DNA of 64,000 nt, taken from assembly GCF_015711605.1 (NCBI RefSeq), contig NZ_JABTEZ010000003.1, positions 1 to 64,000 on the forward strand. The letters are read 5' to 3'. The notes under the pieces are model-generated. The model did no database searches. It was given only the letters and a program-made list of their open reading frames with translations, and had not been told where the DNA came from. The position numbers and the translations under genes were made by a program. Positions 22,754-32,858 of this stretch are shown piece by piece (within the stretch, counting starts at the first letter, position 1; the number at the start of each line of letters is the position of its first letter). Source of the DNA: Planomonospora sp. ID67723 (GTDB lineage Bacteria; Actinomycetota; Actinomycetes; Streptosporangiales; Streptosporangiaceae).

Positions 22754-22819
22754 GGCATGGTCGGTTCCGGTGAACGCCGGCGCGCTCCGGTCGCGCCGGC
22801 ACCCCGACGTTCCGCCCGG

Positions 22820-22975
22820 TTCGACCAGGGCACCGTAGTCCGGTACCCTGATTAATCGGTGCGCTCGTGGCGCGCCCTGTTCGCGCGCCTACCTGGTTCG
22901 TCGGTCAAATCGGTGACCATAGCCGGATGCGGGCGCAGCATCCAGCGAGCATGTAGTCAGAAGAAGGGTTCCGCG
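22820..22975 (+). promoter_or_regulatory. rplU-rpmA promoter and leader
   Basis: TTCGAC (22820-22825), an 18-nt spacer and TACCCT (22844-22849) form a plausible housekeeping promoter. The leader of about 120 nt before rplU ends in an AGAAGG ribosome site. No known riboswitch or protein-binding RNA motif is recognised in it. Confidence 0.5.
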
Positions 22976-23278
22976 GTGTACGCGATCGTTCGTTGCGGCG
23001 GCAGGCAGCAGAAGGTCTCCGTCGGTGACGTCCTCGAGGTGGACAAGGTCGCCGGCGAGGTCGGTTCCACGGTTACGCTGCCGACGGTGCTCGTCGTCAA
23101 CGACGGCGACGTGACCACCGAGGCCGGCCGGTTCTCGGTCGCCGCCGAGATTCTCGGCGAGACCAAGGGTCCGAAGATCCGCATTCTGAAGTACAAGAAC
23201 AAGAGTGGTTACAAGAAGCGCCAGGGTCACCGCCAGCGGTACACCCAGGTGAAGATCACCGGCATCAACCAGGCCTGA
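22976..23278 (+). CDS. rplU: 50S ribosomal protein L21 (bL21)
   Basis: A 100-residue ribosomal protein that binds 23S rRNA. It begins [18 protein letters not shown] and ends in a basic segment ([21 protein letters not shown]), as expected for the family. The GTG at 22976 with AGAAGG upstream is the start; an in-frame reading from 22859 is leader. It is co-transcribed with rpmA. Confidence 0.97.
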   Translation: MYAIVRCGGRQQKVSVGDVLEVDKVAGEVGSTVTLPTVLVVNDGDVTTEAGRFSVAAEILGETKGPKIRILKYKNKSGYKKRQGHRQRYTQVKITGINQA

Positions 23279-23297
23279 GTTTCGGGAGTTTTGCGAG

Positions 23298-23555
23298 ATG
23301 GCACACAAGAAGGGCGCGTCGTCCACTCGGAACGGCCGTGACTCCAACGCCCAGCGGCTCGGCGTGAAGCGCTTCGGCGGCCAGCTGGTCAACGCCGGTG
23401 AGATCATCGTCCGCCAGCGTGGCACCCACTTCCACCCGGGCGACAACGTCGGCCGCGGTGGTGACGACACGCTGTTCGCGCTGGCCGCGGGCCACGTGCA
23501 GTTCGGCGTCAAGCGCGGTCGCCGCGCGGTGAGCATCGTCCCGGTCGCGGAGTAG
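23298..23555 (+). CDS. rpmA: 50S ribosomal protein L27 (bL27)
   Basis: An 85-residue ribosomal protein reaching into the peptidyl-transferase centre. It begins [16 protein letters not shown] with no cleavable N-terminal extension of the Firmicutes kind. The [17 protein letters not shown] signature is intact. It lies 19 nt after rplU, as usual. Confidence 0.97.
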   Translation: MAHKKGASSTRNGRDSNAQRLGVKRFGGQLVNAGEIIVRQRGTHFHPGDNVGRGGDDTLFALAAGHVQFGVKRGRRAVSIVPVAE

Positions 23556-23578
23556 ATCCGCACCGGCAGACGTTGAAG

Positions 23579-23613
23579 ACAGGGGTGGATCGCGTTCCGC
23601 GGTCCACCCCTGT
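23579..23613 (+). terminator. Terminator after rplU-rpmA
   Basis: A 16-bp stem (23579-23594 with 23598-23613, one G-U pair) with a TTC loop, followed by a T-rich stretch. It is a strong hairpin ending the ribosomal-protein operon. Confidence 0.8.
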
Positions 23614-23698
23614 TGCGTTGTGAGGCGGGGAGTCCCGCCGAGAGGCGAGGTTTCCCGCGACGAGCGGGGTTCCCGCAGATGGGGGTAGGAGAGCAGAC

Positions 23699-25051
23699 AT
23701 GCCGGACTTTGTGGACCAGGTGGTCCTGCACATCAAGGCCGGTGACGGGGGACATGGCTGCGCCTCTGTCCATCGGGAGAAGTTCAAGCCGCTCGGCGGC
23801 CCCGACGGGGGCAACGGCGGCCGGGGCGGCGACGTGATCCTGGAGGTGGACGCAAACACCGCCACCCTGCTGGAGTACCACCGCCGTCCGCACCGCAAGG
23901 CCGACAACGGCAAGCAGGGCTCCGGCTCCAACCGGGACGGGGCCAACGGCGGCGACGTCATCCTCCCGGTGCCCGACGGCACCGTGGTCAAGAACGCCGC
24001 CACCGGCGAGGTCATCGTCGACATGGTCGGCGTGGGCACCCGCTACGTGGTGGCCGAGGGCGGCCACGGCGGCCTGGGGAACGCGGCGCTGGCCTCCGCC
24101 AAGCGCAAGGCCCCCGGGTTCGCGCTGCTCGGCGAGCCCGGCGACGAGCTCGACGTGATGCTGGAGATGAAGAGCGTCGCGGACGTGGCGCTGGTCGGCT
24201 TCCCCAGCGCGGGCAAGTCCTCCCTCATCGCGGCGCTCAGCGCCGCCCGGCCGAAGATCGCCGACTACCCGTTCACCACGCTGGTGCCCAACCTCGGCGT
24301 GGTCACCGCCGGAGACACGATCTTCACCGTCGCCGACGTGCCCGGTCTGATCCCCGGTGCCTCCGAGGGCAGGGGGCTCGGTCACGAGTTCCTGCGCCAC
24401 GTCGAGCGGTGCAGCACGCTCGTGCACGTGATCGACTGCGCCACCATGGAGCCGGGCCGCGACCCGATCAGCGACTACGAGGCGATCGAGGCCGAGCTGG
24501 CGGCGTACGGCAAACTGGAGGACCGGCCGAGGCTGGCCGTGCTCAACAAGGCCGACGTGCCCGACGCCCGCGAGCTGGCCGAGATCGTCCGGCCCATGCT
24601 GGAGGAGCGCGGCCTGCGGGTCTTCTCGATCTCCGCGGCGACCCACGAGGGGCTCAAGGAACTGACCTACGCCATGGGCGAGATGGTCGCCGCCGCCCGG
24701 GCCGCGGCCCCCGTCGCCGAGCCCACCCGCCTGGTCATCAAGCCCAGGCAGCTCGGCGAGGCCGGGTTCACGGTGCGGAAGATCGACGACAGCACCTTCC
24801 AGGTCACCGGTGTCAAGCCGGAGCGCTGGATCCGGCAGACCGACTTCACCAACGACGAGGCGGTCGGCTACCTCGCCGACCGGCTGGAGCGCCTCGGCGT
24901 CGAGGAGGAGCTCACCAAGGCCGGCGCCAAGGCGGGGGCCGAGGTGATCATCGGGTCGATGGAGAGCGGCTACATCTTCGACTGGCAGCCCACGCTCAAC
25001 GCGGAGGCCGTGCACCAGGGCCCGCGCGGCACGGACAACCGGCTCGGATAG
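23699..25051 (+). CDS. obgE: GTPase ObgE/CgtA
   Basis: A 450-residue essential GTPase that binds the 50S subunit and links ribosome assembly to stress and, in streptomycetes, to sporulation. The glycine-rich Obg domain (1-158) is followed by the G domain (G1 GFPSAGKSS near 167, G3 DVPGL, G4 NKAD) and a C-terminal OCT domain (about 345-420), the actinobacterial arrangement. A GTAGGAGAGCAG region precedes the ATG. It follows the rpmA terminator and precedes proB. Confidence 0.95.
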   Translation: MPDFVDQVVLHIKAGDGGHGCASVHREKFKPLGGPDGGNGGRGGDVILEVDANTATLLEYHRRPHRKADNGKQGSGSNRDGANGGDVILPVPDGTVVKNAATGEVIVDMVGVGTRYVVAEGGHGGLGNAALASAKRKAPGFALLGEPGDELDVMLEMKSVADVALVGFPSAGKSSLIAALSAARPKIADYPFTTLVPNLGVVTAGDTIFTVADVPGLIPGASEGRGLGHEFLRHVERCSTLVHVIDCATMEPGRDPISDYEAIEAELAAYGKLEDRPRLAVLNKADVPDARELAEIVRPMLEERGLRVFSISAATHEGLKELTYAMGEMVAAARAAAPVAEPTRLVIKPRQLGEAGFTVRKIDDSTFQVTGVKPERWIRQTDFTNDEAVGYLADRLERLGVEEELTKAGAKAGAEVIIGSMESGYIFDWQPTLNAEAVHQGPRGTDNRLG

Positions 25052-25104
25052 CCTCCTCCCGTCCGCCACCCCTGGCCTCGCCAGAACCGAGAAAGGTGCC
25101 TCCC

Positions 25105-26229
25105 GTGACCGCCCCGCGCGACCGGATCCGTACGGCCTCACGTCTCGTCGTGAAGGTGGGTTCGTCCTCGCTCACGACCCCGCAGGGAACGATCGACGTC
25201 GACCGGGTGGACGCCCTGGTCGACGTGCTCGCCGCCCGGCGCGGGACCGGCACGCAGATCGTGCTGGTCTCCTCCGGCGCGATCGCGGCCGGCCTCGGCC
25301 CGCTCGGTCTGTCCGCCCGTCCCCGCGACCTCGCCACCCAGCAGGCCGCCGCCTCGGTCGGCCAGGGGGTGCTGGTCGCCCGATACACCTCGTCCTTCGC
25401 CCGGTACGGCCTGCGGGTCGGCCAGGTGCTGCTCACCGCCGACGACATGATGCGCCGCGCACACCACGTCAACGCCCAGCGCACGCTGAACCGCCTGCTG
25501 GAGCTGGGCATCGTCCCGGTGGTCAACGAGAACGACACCGTGGCCACCGACGAGATCCGCTTCGGCGACAACGACCGGCTCGCTGCGCTGGTCGCCCACC
25601 TGACCCGCGCCGACGCGCTGGTGCTGCTGTCGGACGTGGACGCCCTCTACGACGGCGATCCCCGCCGTCCCGGCGCGCGCAGGCTCGCTGACGTGCGCGG
25701 CCCCGAGGACCTCGCCGGGGTCGAGCTGGGCAAGGGCGGCGCGGTCGGCACCGGCGGGATGATCACCAAGGTCCAGGCGGCCAGGATCGCCACCGGCGCG
25801 GGTGTGCCGGTCGTGCTGACCGCCGCCGCGCACGCCGCCCAGGCCATCGCCGGAGCCGACATCGGCACCTACTTCCACCCGGACGGCCGCCACCCCGGCA
25901 CCCGGCTGCTCTGGCTGGCCCACGCCACCACCGGCCGCGGCCGGCTGCACCTGGACGAGGGAGCGGTCGAGGCCGTCGTCGGCCGCCGCAAGTCGCTGCT
26001 TCCGGCCGGGGTCACCGCGGTCGAAGGCGAGTTCGCCGCCGGGGACCCCGTGGACCTGTGCGGCCCGCACGGCCACGTGGTCGCCCGCGGCCTGGTCAAC
26101 TTCGACGCCGGAGAGATCCCCGGCCTGCTGGGCCGGTCCACCCGAGAGCTGGCCAGCAGCCTCGGTCCGGAATATGAACGCGAACTCATCCACCGTGACG
26201 ACATCGTCATACTGGAGCCCACCCACTAG
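25105..26229 (+). CDS. proB: Glutamate 5-kinase
   Basis: A 374-residue enzyme catalysing the first step of proline synthesis, ATP-dependent phosphorylation of glutamate to glutamyl-5-phosphate. The amino-acid-kinase domain shows [10 protein letters not shown] at its start, [18 protein letters not shown] and the substrate segment [14 protein letters not shown]-terminal PUA domain starts near 278. The GTG at 25105 follows GAAAGG by 8 nt. It is paired with proA, 20 nt downstream. Confidence 0.95.
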   Translation: MTAPRDRIRTASRLVVKVGSSSLTTPQGTIDVDRVDALVDVLAARRGTGTQIVLVSSGAIAAGLGPLGLSARPRDLATQQAAASVGQGVLVARYTSSFARYGLRVGQVLLTADDMMRRAHHVNAQRTLNRLLELGIVPVVNENDTVATDEIRFGDNDRLAALVAHLTRADALVLLSDVDALYDGDPRRPGARRLADVRGPEDLAGVELGKGGAVGTGGMITKVQAARIATGAGVPVVLTAAAHAAQAIAGADIGTYFHPDGRHPGTRLLWLAHATTGRGRLHLDEGAVEAVVGRRKSLLPAGVTAVEGEFAAGDPVDLCGPHGHVVARGLVNFDAGEIPGLLGRSTRELASSLGPEYERELIHRDDIVILEPTH

Positions 26230-26249
26230 TTCTCCCTATGGAGCGCCAC

Positions 26250-27599
26250 ATGGCCGTTTTGTCGGGAAATCTCATGCCGACTTCTGAGACTTCCGCAGAT
26301 TTCCTGAAGGTAGCCCTGGCGGCTAAAGAGGCCGCCGCCGAGCTGGCCCCGCTGCCGCGGGCGCCGAAGGACGCCGCGCTCCGGGCGATCGCCGACGCGC
26401 TGGTGGCCAGGTCCGCCGAGATCGTCGAGGCCAACGCCCTCGACGTGGCCAAGGCCAGGGAGAACGGCACCTCCGAATACATGATCGACCGGCTCAGCCT
26501 GGACGCCGGTCGGATCGAGGCCATCGCCGAGGCCGTCCGCCAGGTCGCCGACCTGCCCGACCCGGTCGGCGAGGTGATCCGGGGCAACACCCTGCCCAAC
26601 GGGCTGGAGCTGCGCCAGATCCGGGTGCCGCTCGGCGTGATCGGCATCGTCTACGAGGGCCGCCCCAACGTCACGGTCGACGCCGCCGCGCTCTGCCTCA
26701 AGAGCGGCAACGCCACCCTGCTGCGCGGCTCCTCCAGCGCCTACGCCTCCAACACGGCACTGGTGAAGGTCATGCAGGACGCCCTCGCGGGCACCGACGT
26801 CCCCGCAGGAGCCGTACAGCTCGTGCCCGGCCAGACGCGTGAGTCGGTCAAGACGCTGATGAAGGCGCGCGGCCTGGTCGACGTGCTGATCCCGCGCGGC
26901 GGCGCCTCGCTGATCAACTCGGTGGTGGAGGAGTCCACGGTCCCGGTCATCGAGACCGGTACGGGCAACTGCCACGTCTACGTCGACGCCGACGCCGACC
27001 TCGACCTGGCTCTGGAGATCCTGCTCAACGCCAAGGTCCAGCGGCCATCGGTCTGCAACGCGGCCGAGACCTTCCTGGTGCACGCCGACGTGGCCGACGC
27101 CTTCGTGCCGCGCGCGCTGGCCGCACTGGCCGAGGCGGGCGTGACGGTCCACGGCGACGCGCGGATCGCCTCCTACGGTCAGGAGGCCGGTGGCACGGTG
27201 GTGCCCGTCACCGAGGAGGACTTCGGCGCCGAGTACCTCTCGCTGGACATCGCCGCCGCCGTGGTCGGCTCCCTGGAGGACGCGGTCGCCCACATCAGGC
27301 AGTACGGCTCCGGCCACACCGACGCGATCGTCACCCGGTCGGTCAGCGCCTCCCGCAGGTTCGTCGCGCTGGTCGACTCCGCGGCCGTGGCGGTCAACGC
27401 CTCCACCCGCTTCACCGACGGCGGCGAGTTCGGCTTCGGCGCGGAGATCGGCATCTCCACACAGAAGCTGCACGCCCGCGGCCCGATGGGCCTGCCGGAG
27501 CTGACCTCCACCAAGTGGGTCTACACCGGCGAGGGCCACCTTCGCACCTCCACGGGCACCGTCATCGCCTCCTGCGGGGGAGACGGCTCGAGCTGCTGA
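26250..27599 (+). CDS. proA: Glutamate-5-semialdehyde dehydrogenase
   Basis: A 449-residue NADPH-dependent reductase for the second step of proline synthesis. The catalytic cysteine is in [10 protein letters not shown] (about residue 267). The N-terminal ALDH motifs [16 protein letters not shown] and [11 protein letters not shown] are intact. The ATG at 26250 is chosen because GGAG lies 6 nt upstream; an ATG at 26238 is the alternative. The protein ends in a short GGDGSSC tail. It forms an operon with proB. Confidence 0.95.
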   Translation: MAVLSGNLMPTSETSADFLKVALAAKEAAAELAPLPRAPKDAALRAIADALVARSAEIVEANALDVAKARENGTSEYMIDRLSLDAGRIEAIAEAVRQVADLPDPVGEVIRGNTLPNGLELRQIRVPLGVIGIVYEGRPNVTVDAAALCLKSGNATLLRGSSSAYASNTALVKVMQDALAGTDVPAGAVQLVPGQTRESVKTLMKARGLVDVLIPRGGASLINSVVEESTVPVIETGTGNCHVYVDADADLDLALEILLNAKVQRPSVCNAAETFLVHADVADAFVPRALAALAEAGVTVHGDARIASYGQEAGGTVVPVTEEDFGAEYLSLDIAAAVVGSLEDAVAHIRQYGSGHTDAIVTRSVSASRRFVALVDSAAVAVNASTRFTDGGEFGFGAEIGISTQKLHARGPMGLPELTSTKWVYTGEGHLRTSTGTVIASCGGDGSSC

Positions 27600-27686
27600 G
27601 CCGTGACGCGCAGCGCCGCCGCGGGCCCGTGAGCCCGTGCAGCCGGTGGCAAGCGGGGCGCAAGCCGGACGGGATATCACTGGACC

Positions 27687-28121
27687 ATGGCAGAACAGCG
27701 TATCGACGTCGCATATGTCTCGCCCGCCTCGCCCGACCGCCTCTGGGCGGTCCTGACGGACGTCTCCACCTGGACCGGGTGGGCGCCCTTCGACGCCGTC
27801 GAGCTGGAATCGCCCGGCTCCCCCGAGCGCGACGGCGTCGGGGCGGTCCGGGTGCTCCGGCGCGGGAACAAGATCACCCGGGAGCGGGTGGTCGCCTTCG
27901 ACCCCGGTTCCTGGCACTTCGCCTACGAGTTGCTGGAGGGCGTCCCGGCCCGTGACTACCGCGCCGACGTCACGCTGGAGCCGCTCCCCGGCGGCGGGAC
28001 CACGATCCGGTGGCGGTCGCGCTTCCGCGGCCGCCTGCCCGGGCAGGGGCCGGTGGTCAGGCTGGTGCTCCGCAGATTCGTCGATGATCTGGTAAAGCGG
28101 CTCGCCGTTCACGGCATGTAG
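27687..28121 (+). CDS. SRPBCC family protein
   Basis: A 144-residue START-like/polyketide-cyclase-like protein. A typical N-terminal strand-helix (DVAYVSPASPDRLWAVLTDVSTWTGW) leads into a beta-rich cavity fold and the long C-terminal helix (VVRLVLRRFVDDLVKRLAVHGM). Such proteins bind hydrophobic ligands or act as immunity or stress proteins; the ligand cannot be named. It is a stand-alone gene after proA. Confidence 0.75.
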   Translation: MAEQRIDVAYVSPASPDRLWAVLTDVSTWTGWAPFDAVELESPGSPERDGVGAVRVLRRGNKITRERVVAFDPGSWHFAYELLEGVPARDYRADVTLEPLPGGGTTIRWRSRFRGRLPGQGPVVRLVLRRFVDDLVKRLAVHGM

Positions 28122-28169
28122 TCGCGTGTCGTCCGCGGCGATCGCGGCGGGCCGGGCTTGACTCTCCGC

Positions 28170-28361
28170 GTGGAGATCGTGATCGCATTCCTCTTCATCG
28201 TCGTGGTGGTGCTCGGCGCCGACCGGTTGATGCTGTTCCTGGAGAGCCGGGGGCATGTGAACTGGCGGCGCAAGGGGCGCCCGGACCTGTCCGAGGGACC
28301 CGTCGCCGAGCTGGAGAGCCTGCTCGTCCCCGCGGGCCGCGAGCCCGCGGGCCGGTCGTAG
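28170..28361 (+). CDS. Small single-pass membrane protein
   Basis: A 63-residue protein with one N-terminal transmembrane helix (about 3-20, IVIAFLFIVVVVLGADRLML) followed by a basic and then polar tail (NWRRKGRPDLSEG). The GTG at 28170 is used; a TTG at 28158 is possible. The family is unknown to me. It lies between an SRPBCC gene and a kinase gene without clear linkage to either. Confidence 0.55.
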   Translation: MEIVIAFLFIVVVVLGADRLMLFLESRGHVNWRRKGRPDLSEGPVAELESLLVPAGREPAGRS

Positions 28362-28453
28362 CGCGCCCGCCTCCCGGCGTCCTCGGCCCGTTCCCCCGTC
28401 TACGGCGCGCCGCCGGGGTTTCGTCGTGCCCGCCCGCTATGGTGTGGTCTCCT

Positions 28454-30121
28454 ATGGGTGGAGGTCGGGGCAGACTCGGGCGCGTCGGCCCGTACACGCT
28501 GGTGGAGCGCCTCGGCAGGGGTGGGATGGGCGAGGTCTACCTCGCCACCACGCGCCGGGGCGAGAACGTCGCGCTCAAAATGCTCCACGACGCGATCGAA
28601 GCCGACTCCGAGGCCCGGATCCGCCTGGAGCGGGAGGTCCGCGCGCTGCGCCGGGTCGAAAGCCCCTATGTCGCCCGGGTCCTCGACGCCGATCTCATCT
28701 GTGACCGGCCCTACCTGGTCATGGAGCACATCGAGGGCGACACCCTGCTCGACCGGGTACGGCAGGCCGGCCCGCTGGACGGCGCCGACCTGATCGTCCT
28801 CGCCCAGGGGCTGGCAGCCGCACTGGCGATCATCCATGCGGCCGGGGTGGTCCATCGCGACCTCAAACCCGCCAACGTCCTGATCGGCCCGTCGAGCGAG
28901 CCCGTCCTCATCGACTTCGGCATCGCACAGGTTCTGGACGCCACCCGGCTCACCATGACCGGCACCTTCCTCGGCACCCCGGGTTACGCCGCCCCCGAGC
29001 TGTTCGCGGACGAGCCGGTGGGCGCACCCGCCGACGTGCACGCCTGGGCGGCCACGGTGGCCTTCGCCGCCACCGGCCGCCCCACTTTCGGCCGGGGCAC
29101 GGTCGAAGCGCAGATGTACGCCATCCTCAACGGCCAGGCGGATCTCGCCGGGGTCCCCGCCGCCCTCCTCCCGCTGCTGCGCGCCGCGCTCCACCGCGAG
29201 GCCGCCAAACGCCCCACCGCGGCCCTCCTCTCCGCCCGTCTCACGCGCCTGGCCCGCGCGACGTCCCCGGAGCCCCGCAAGCCCGCGGCACCCGCGAGGG
29301 TCCCCGGGTCCGCCAGGAAGGCCGCCCCCGCCGAGCCGCCGTCCCCGCCGAAGCCCGCCAAACCCGCCGCAGAGAAGACGGGCGAGCGGGCGGGAACGCG
29401 CAAGGCCGGGACGAAGACCGAGAGCGGCGGCGCCGAACCCGGGCCGGAACGGGAGCCCTCGCGCGGCACGCGGCTCGTGGCCGAGGGAAGGGAGCCCCGG
29501 CGGGTCTCCGCGGCGGGGCCGAGGATCAGCCGGTCGGCCTCCAGGGGGCGACAGGCGGACAGCGCCCTGGCGGCCGAGGCGGCGCCCGCCGGCTCGGCGG
29601 GGCCGCTGCCGGCGGGGAACGTGGCGCTGGTCGTCCTCGCCCTGCTGGCTGTGCCCTGCGTGGTGGCCTCGGTGATCTGGCCGGTGGCGACCTTCGCAGT
29701 CACCGGGTTCTTCGCCGTCCTGGCCCGCACCGTCTGGGTCGGGCACTGGCTGGTGAGGAAGCGTAGATCCGCCCCGGTCCGAGGCGCCCTGCGGGTCCTG
29801 GGCTTCCCCCTGACCTTCGCGGGATCGCTGGCGAGTGCCGCGGTCTGGCCGGGGTTGCCCGCGGCCGGGCTGGCGGCCTTCGCGCTCTGGCTGGCCCTGG
29901 GCGGGGCGCTGCCCCTCGACTGGTGGCAGCGCCCCGCCCCGGTCGCCGTCGCGGGCGTCGTGTTCGGGGTGGTCTGCGGCGGGATCATCGGCCGCGAGGT
30001 GGAGCGGGTCGGCTCCGGCCTGCCCGAACTTCGCAGGGAGGGGCTGCGGGCGCTGGCCGTCCTCGGCGGGTTCGTCGCCCTGTGCGCGGCGGCCGTACGG
30101 GTCGTGGCACTGGTCCTGTGA
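28454..30121 (+). CDS. Serine/threonine protein kinase with C-terminal membrane domain
   Basis: A 555-residue Hanks-type kinase. Catalytic features are complete: G-loop GRGGMGEV (21-28), lysine VALK42, catalytic HRDLKPAN near 133-140, DFG near 155 and APE in GTPGYAAPEL. A Pro/Ala/Lys-rich linker (about 275-390) joins it to a C-terminal domain of about five hydrophobic helices, unlike PASTA kinases, which have one helix and an external sensor. No extracellular domain is visible, so any sensing must be by the membrane part. TATGGT 10 nt before the ATG at 28454 suggests a near-leaderless message; an ATG at 28439 is the alternative. Confidence 0.85.
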   Translation: MGGGRGRLGRVGPYTLVERLGRGGMGEVYLATTRRGENVALKMLHDAIEADSEARIRLEREVRALRRVESPYVARVLDADLICDRPYLVMEHIEGDTLLDRVRQAGPLDGADLIVLAQGLAAALAIIHAAGVVHRDLKPANVLIGPSSEPVLIDFGIAQVLDATRLTMTGTFLGTPGYAAPELFADEPVGAPADVHAWAATVAFAATGRPTFGRGTVEAQMYAILNGQADLAGVPAALLPLLRAALHREAAKRPTAALLSARLTRLARATSPEPRKPAAPARVPGSARKAAPAEPPSPPKPAKPAAEKTGERAGTRKAGTKTESGGAEPGPEREPSRGTRLVAEGREPRRVSAAGPRISRSASRGRQADSALAAEAAPAGSAGPLPAGNVALVVLALLAVPCVVASVIWPVATFAVTGFFAVLARTVWVGHWLVRKRRSAPVRGALRVLGFPLTFAGSLASAAVWPGLPAAGLAAFALWLALGGALPLDWWQRPAPVAVAGVVFGVVCGGIIGREVERVGSGLPELRREGLRALAVLGGFVALCAAAVRVVALVL

Positions 30122-30231
30122 CCCGTTCGGAGCGGGCCTGCGGGACCCGCCCCGGATCGGGACGTCAGGCCGCCTTCGCCGGGGAGGCGGCCCTGGCGGT
30201 GCAGAAGACGGGGCGCCGCTAGCGAAGCGGT

Positions 30232-31248
30232 CTAGTTGCCGTCGCGTCGGGAGAAACGGTTGAAGATGCGCTCCCCGGCGTTGACCGCGCCCTCGGCCAC
30301 ATCGCGCAGGACGCCGATGAACGGGTCCTGCGACTGCGACCAGGACTCGCGGTAGGAGCGGGCCGCGGCCTTGACCTCCTCGGAGACCTTGGCGCTGGAG
30401 TCGTCGGCGCGGCGCGGGTAGTCGCCGCGCAGGATGCCCTCGTATTCGCCGCTGCGGCGCCACTTGTCGAGCTCGGCGACCCGCGAGACCGCGAACGGGT
30501 GGGTGGTGCCGAGCAGGTTGAGGACCTTCAGCAGGCCGTCGCGGACGTCGCCCGCCGTGTCGTATTCGCGTGCCTGGTCGAGGAAGGCCTCGATGTTCAT
30601 CTCGTGCAGGCGCGAGCCGCCGGCGAGCTTCATCAGCGCGCGCAGGGCCGCGTCGGGGTCCTGCCCGACGAGGAGGCCACCGCGGTCGGCGGAGAGCTCG
30701 GACTTGCGGTGCCACTCCTCCAGCCCCGCGACGATCGCGCGCAGGCCGATGTAGCCCAGCGGGATCCAGGCCACGCGGGTGGCCAGGCGGGTGAGGATGT
30801 CCAGCATGGTGCGGTAGACCGCGTGACCGGACAGGATGTGGGCGGTCTCGTGGCCGATGACGAAGCGCTGCTCCTCCTCGTCCATCAGGTCGAGCAGGCC
30901 GGTGGTGACGACGATGAACGGGTCGTCGAAGCCGATGGCCTTGGCCTGGACCTGCGGGTTCTGCTGGACGTAGACCTCCGGGATGCGGTGGAGGTCGAGC
31001 ACGTAGGCCGCGTCGCGGCCCATGTCGTGCAGGGCGCGGAACTGGGTGTCGCTCGTGCGCACCGCGGAGGCGAGGTAGATCAGGCGCAGGCGGCGCTCAC
31101 TGATCAGACCGGACATCTGCTTGAGGACCGTGTCGAACCCGCTGAGCGAACGGAGAGCGACCAGTGCGGACCGGTCGGCGGGGTGTTCGTAGGCACGGGA
31201 GCTGATGCCGGGAAGCTGCACGCGGTTGCGATCCGGGGTGGTGGTCAT
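30232..31248 (-). CDS. M48 family metalloprotease
   Basis: A 338-residue zinc peptidase. HETAH at 133-137 supplies two zinc histidines and the catalytic glutamate, and E184 in SELSADR is the third ligand. A hydrophobic patch (about 155-175) follows the HEXXH helix, but there is no clear N-terminal membrane cluster, unlike HtpX. The ATG at 31248 is chosen because TAGCAT lies 7 nt upstream on this strand (leaderless). The longer ATG at 31257 falls inside that -10 element. It is divergent from nadD across 83 bp. Confidence 0.85.
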   Translation of the reverse strand: MTTTPDRNRVQLPGISSRAYEHPADRSALVALRSLSGFDTVLKQMSGLISERRLRLIYLASAVRTSDTQFRALHDMGRDAAYVLDLHRIPEVYVQQNPQVQAKAIGFDDPFIVVTTGLLDLMDEEEQRFVIGHETAHILSGHAVYRTMLDILTRLATRVAWIPLGYIGLRAIVAGLEEWHRKSELSADRGGLLVGQDPDAALRALMKLAGGSRLHEMNIEAFLDQAREYDTAGDVRDGLLKVLNLLGTTHPFAVSRVAELDKWRRSGEYEGILRGDYPRRADDSSAKVSEEVKAAARSYRESWSQSQDPFIGVLRDVAEGAVNAGERIFNRFSRRDGN

Positions 31249-31331
31249 GTCCGGCATGCTACGTCGGGTACGCGTGTCACGCGCGGGGGGTGATTAAAAC
31301 CTCTGTACGGCTTACGCGTATGGTCCGTTCC
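31249..31331. promoter_or_regulatory. Divergent leaderless promoters, M48 protease / nadD
   Basis: On the minus strand TAGCAT (31256-31261) lies 7 nt before the protease ATG. On the plus strand TATGGT (31319-31324) lies 7 nt before the nadD ATG. Neither gene has a ribosome site, so both messages should start at or next to the start codon. Confidence 0.6.
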
Positions 31332-31952
31332 ATGATGAACGCGCCGATCAGCCGGGGGAAGCGCCGTCTGGGCGTTATGGGCGGCACCTTCGATCCGATC
31401 CACCACGGCCACCTGGTCGCCGCCAGTGAGGTCGCGCACCACTTCGAACTCGACGAGGTCGTGTTCGTGCCGACCGGGCGCCCCTGGCAGAAGGCCGACC
31501 AGGCGGTCTCCGCCCCCGAGGACCGCTACCTGATGACGGTCATCGCGACCGCCTCCAACCCGCGTTTCTCGGTGAGCCGGGTGGACATCGACCGGCCGGG
31601 CCCGACCTTCACCATCGACACGCTGCGTGACATCGCCGAGCTCTACGGCCCCGACACGGAGCTGTACTTCATCACCGGCGCCGACGCCCTCTCCCAGATC
31701 CTGAGCTGGCGGGACGTGGAGGAGCTGTTCACCATCGCGCACTTCGTCGGCGCCACCCGCCCCGGCCACCACCTGCACGATCCCGGCCTGCCCGAGGGCC
31801 GGGTCAGCCTGCTGGAGATCCCGGCCCTGGCCATCTCGTCCTCGGAGTGCCGGGAGCGGGTCGCCGCGGGCGAGCCGATCTGGTATCTCGTGCCGGACGG
31901 CATCGTCCAGTACATCAACAAGCGCGGGCTCTACCAGCGGATCGAGGACTGA
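31332..31952 (+). CDS. nadD: Nicotinate-nucleotide adenylyltransferase
   Basis: A 206-residue enzyme that adenylates nicotinate mononucleotide in NAD synthesis. The nucleotidyltransferase motif [11 protein letters not shown] (17-27) and the C-terminal ISSSECR (the SxTxxR position) are present. The ATG at 31332 is set by the TATGGT element 7 nt upstream; an in-frame ATG at 31290 is less likely. In most actinomycetes rsfS follows directly; here 2.6 kb of other genes intervene. Confidence 0.95.
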   Translation: MMNAPISRGKRRLGVMGGTFDPIHHGHLVAASEVAHHFELDEVVFVPTGRPWQKADQAVSAPEDRYLMTVIATASNPRFSVSRVDIDRPGPTFTIDTLRDIAELYGPDTELYFITGADALSQILSWRDVEELFTIAHFVGATRPGHHLHDPGLPEGRVSLLEIPALAISSSECRERVAAGEPIWYLVPDGIVQYINKRGLYQRIED

Positions 31953-32026
31953 CCGGGGCGTTCGGCACCCGCCCCCGAGGGAGGGCGCATCGGCGAAGAC
32001 GCCGTTGACGAGGTGCCCGCCCTTCC

Positions 32027-32497
32027 CTATGGAGCGTCAGAGGCTGCCCGGCTGGTGCTCTTTTCGTCTCGGCTCCAGATCTCGGTGCATCGCGGGAGGT
32101 CCCTGATGCCTCCGCCTTCAGGGATCATGCCCCAGAGGAAGGGGATCAGGTACTGAGGCGGCCCGCCCAGGAGCGCGGCTAGTTCGTCCTCGGTGACGGT
32201 GAGGGCGAACGCCGGGCCCGGTCGCCCGGGGTCCCATCCTTGTTCGACGGCTCGCCGGATGCATCCGGCCACGAGGGCAGGGCGGACCGCGATCGTCCGT
32301 TCTCCGAGCCAGTTGTCCGGTCGGGCGCAGGGGAGTGACACCAAGAGAACACATCCTGGCTCCTCGGTCCGCTCGACGGCGACGGTGAGGGGACTCCAGC
32401 CGCTGCCTCGGCAGTGGGTGGACCTGTGCCGGATGCGCCAGCGGAAGGCGGTGCCATCGACGCTGATGGACCGTGAGCCTTTCCTGGGCATCGCCAT
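32027..32497 (-). CDS. Conserved hypothetical actinobacterial protein
   Basis: A 156-residue protein beginning MAMPRKGSRSISVDGTAFRW and continuing with a compact beta-rich region that ends in LTVTEDELAALLGG. I recall close relatives as hypothetical proteins in streptomycetes, but no function is known to me. The ATG at 32497 has GGAGG 5 nt upstream, fixing the start; the longer reading to 32581 is rejected. It lies in the insertion between nadD and rsfS. Confidence 0.65.
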   Translation of the reverse strand: MAMPRKGSRSISVDGTAFRWRIRHRSTHCRGSGWSPLTVAVERTEEPGCVLLVSLPCARPDNWLGERTIAVRPALVAGCIRRAVEQGWDPGRPGPAFALTVTEDELAALLGGPPQYLIPFLWGMIPEGGGIRDLPRCTEIWSRDEKSTSRAASDAP

Positions 32498-32858
32498 GGG
32501 CGCCTCCAAGATTCCGCTCTGTTCCGTCGCTGTTCCGCGGGAGTGCCGAAAGCGGCGAGAAACGATGCGAGACGCCCGCAAGCGTAATCGCTGCTCATCT
32601 CCATGATCGAGCTGTTTTCGCAGGCGGACTGATCACGCATCGGAGATCACCCGGATCCGCGGGGGCAGGGCGGACCCGGAGTCGCGTATGCGGGAAGGCG
32701 CCTCCGCGGATGCCCGCCGGCGAGCAGAAGCGACCCGGTCCGCAGGCACCGCAAGGGCCTGCTTTTCCACGGCGGCCGGAAATGATGAGCCGGTGCCGTA
32801 CATAGACAGAGGTGTCCGTCACGTGAACCGATGAGGAGACCTGCCATGGGAACCGCCC
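32498..32858. promoter_or_regulatory. Intergenic region upstream of the ECF sigma gene
   Basis: A 361-bp divergent region. A possible ECF-type -35, GGAAAT, is at 32778-32783. A six-codon open frame with AGGAGA upstream (ATG 32845 to TGA 32863-32865) overlaps the sigma GTG. Nothing else is recognised. Confidence 0.35.

Noticed and set aside
19650-22802. 1050-residue open frame on the minus strand opposite rne
   Set aside because: It is a GC-driven antisense shadow of the RNase E/G gene: its composition mirrors that gene's codons, there is no ribosome site and no recognisable domain.
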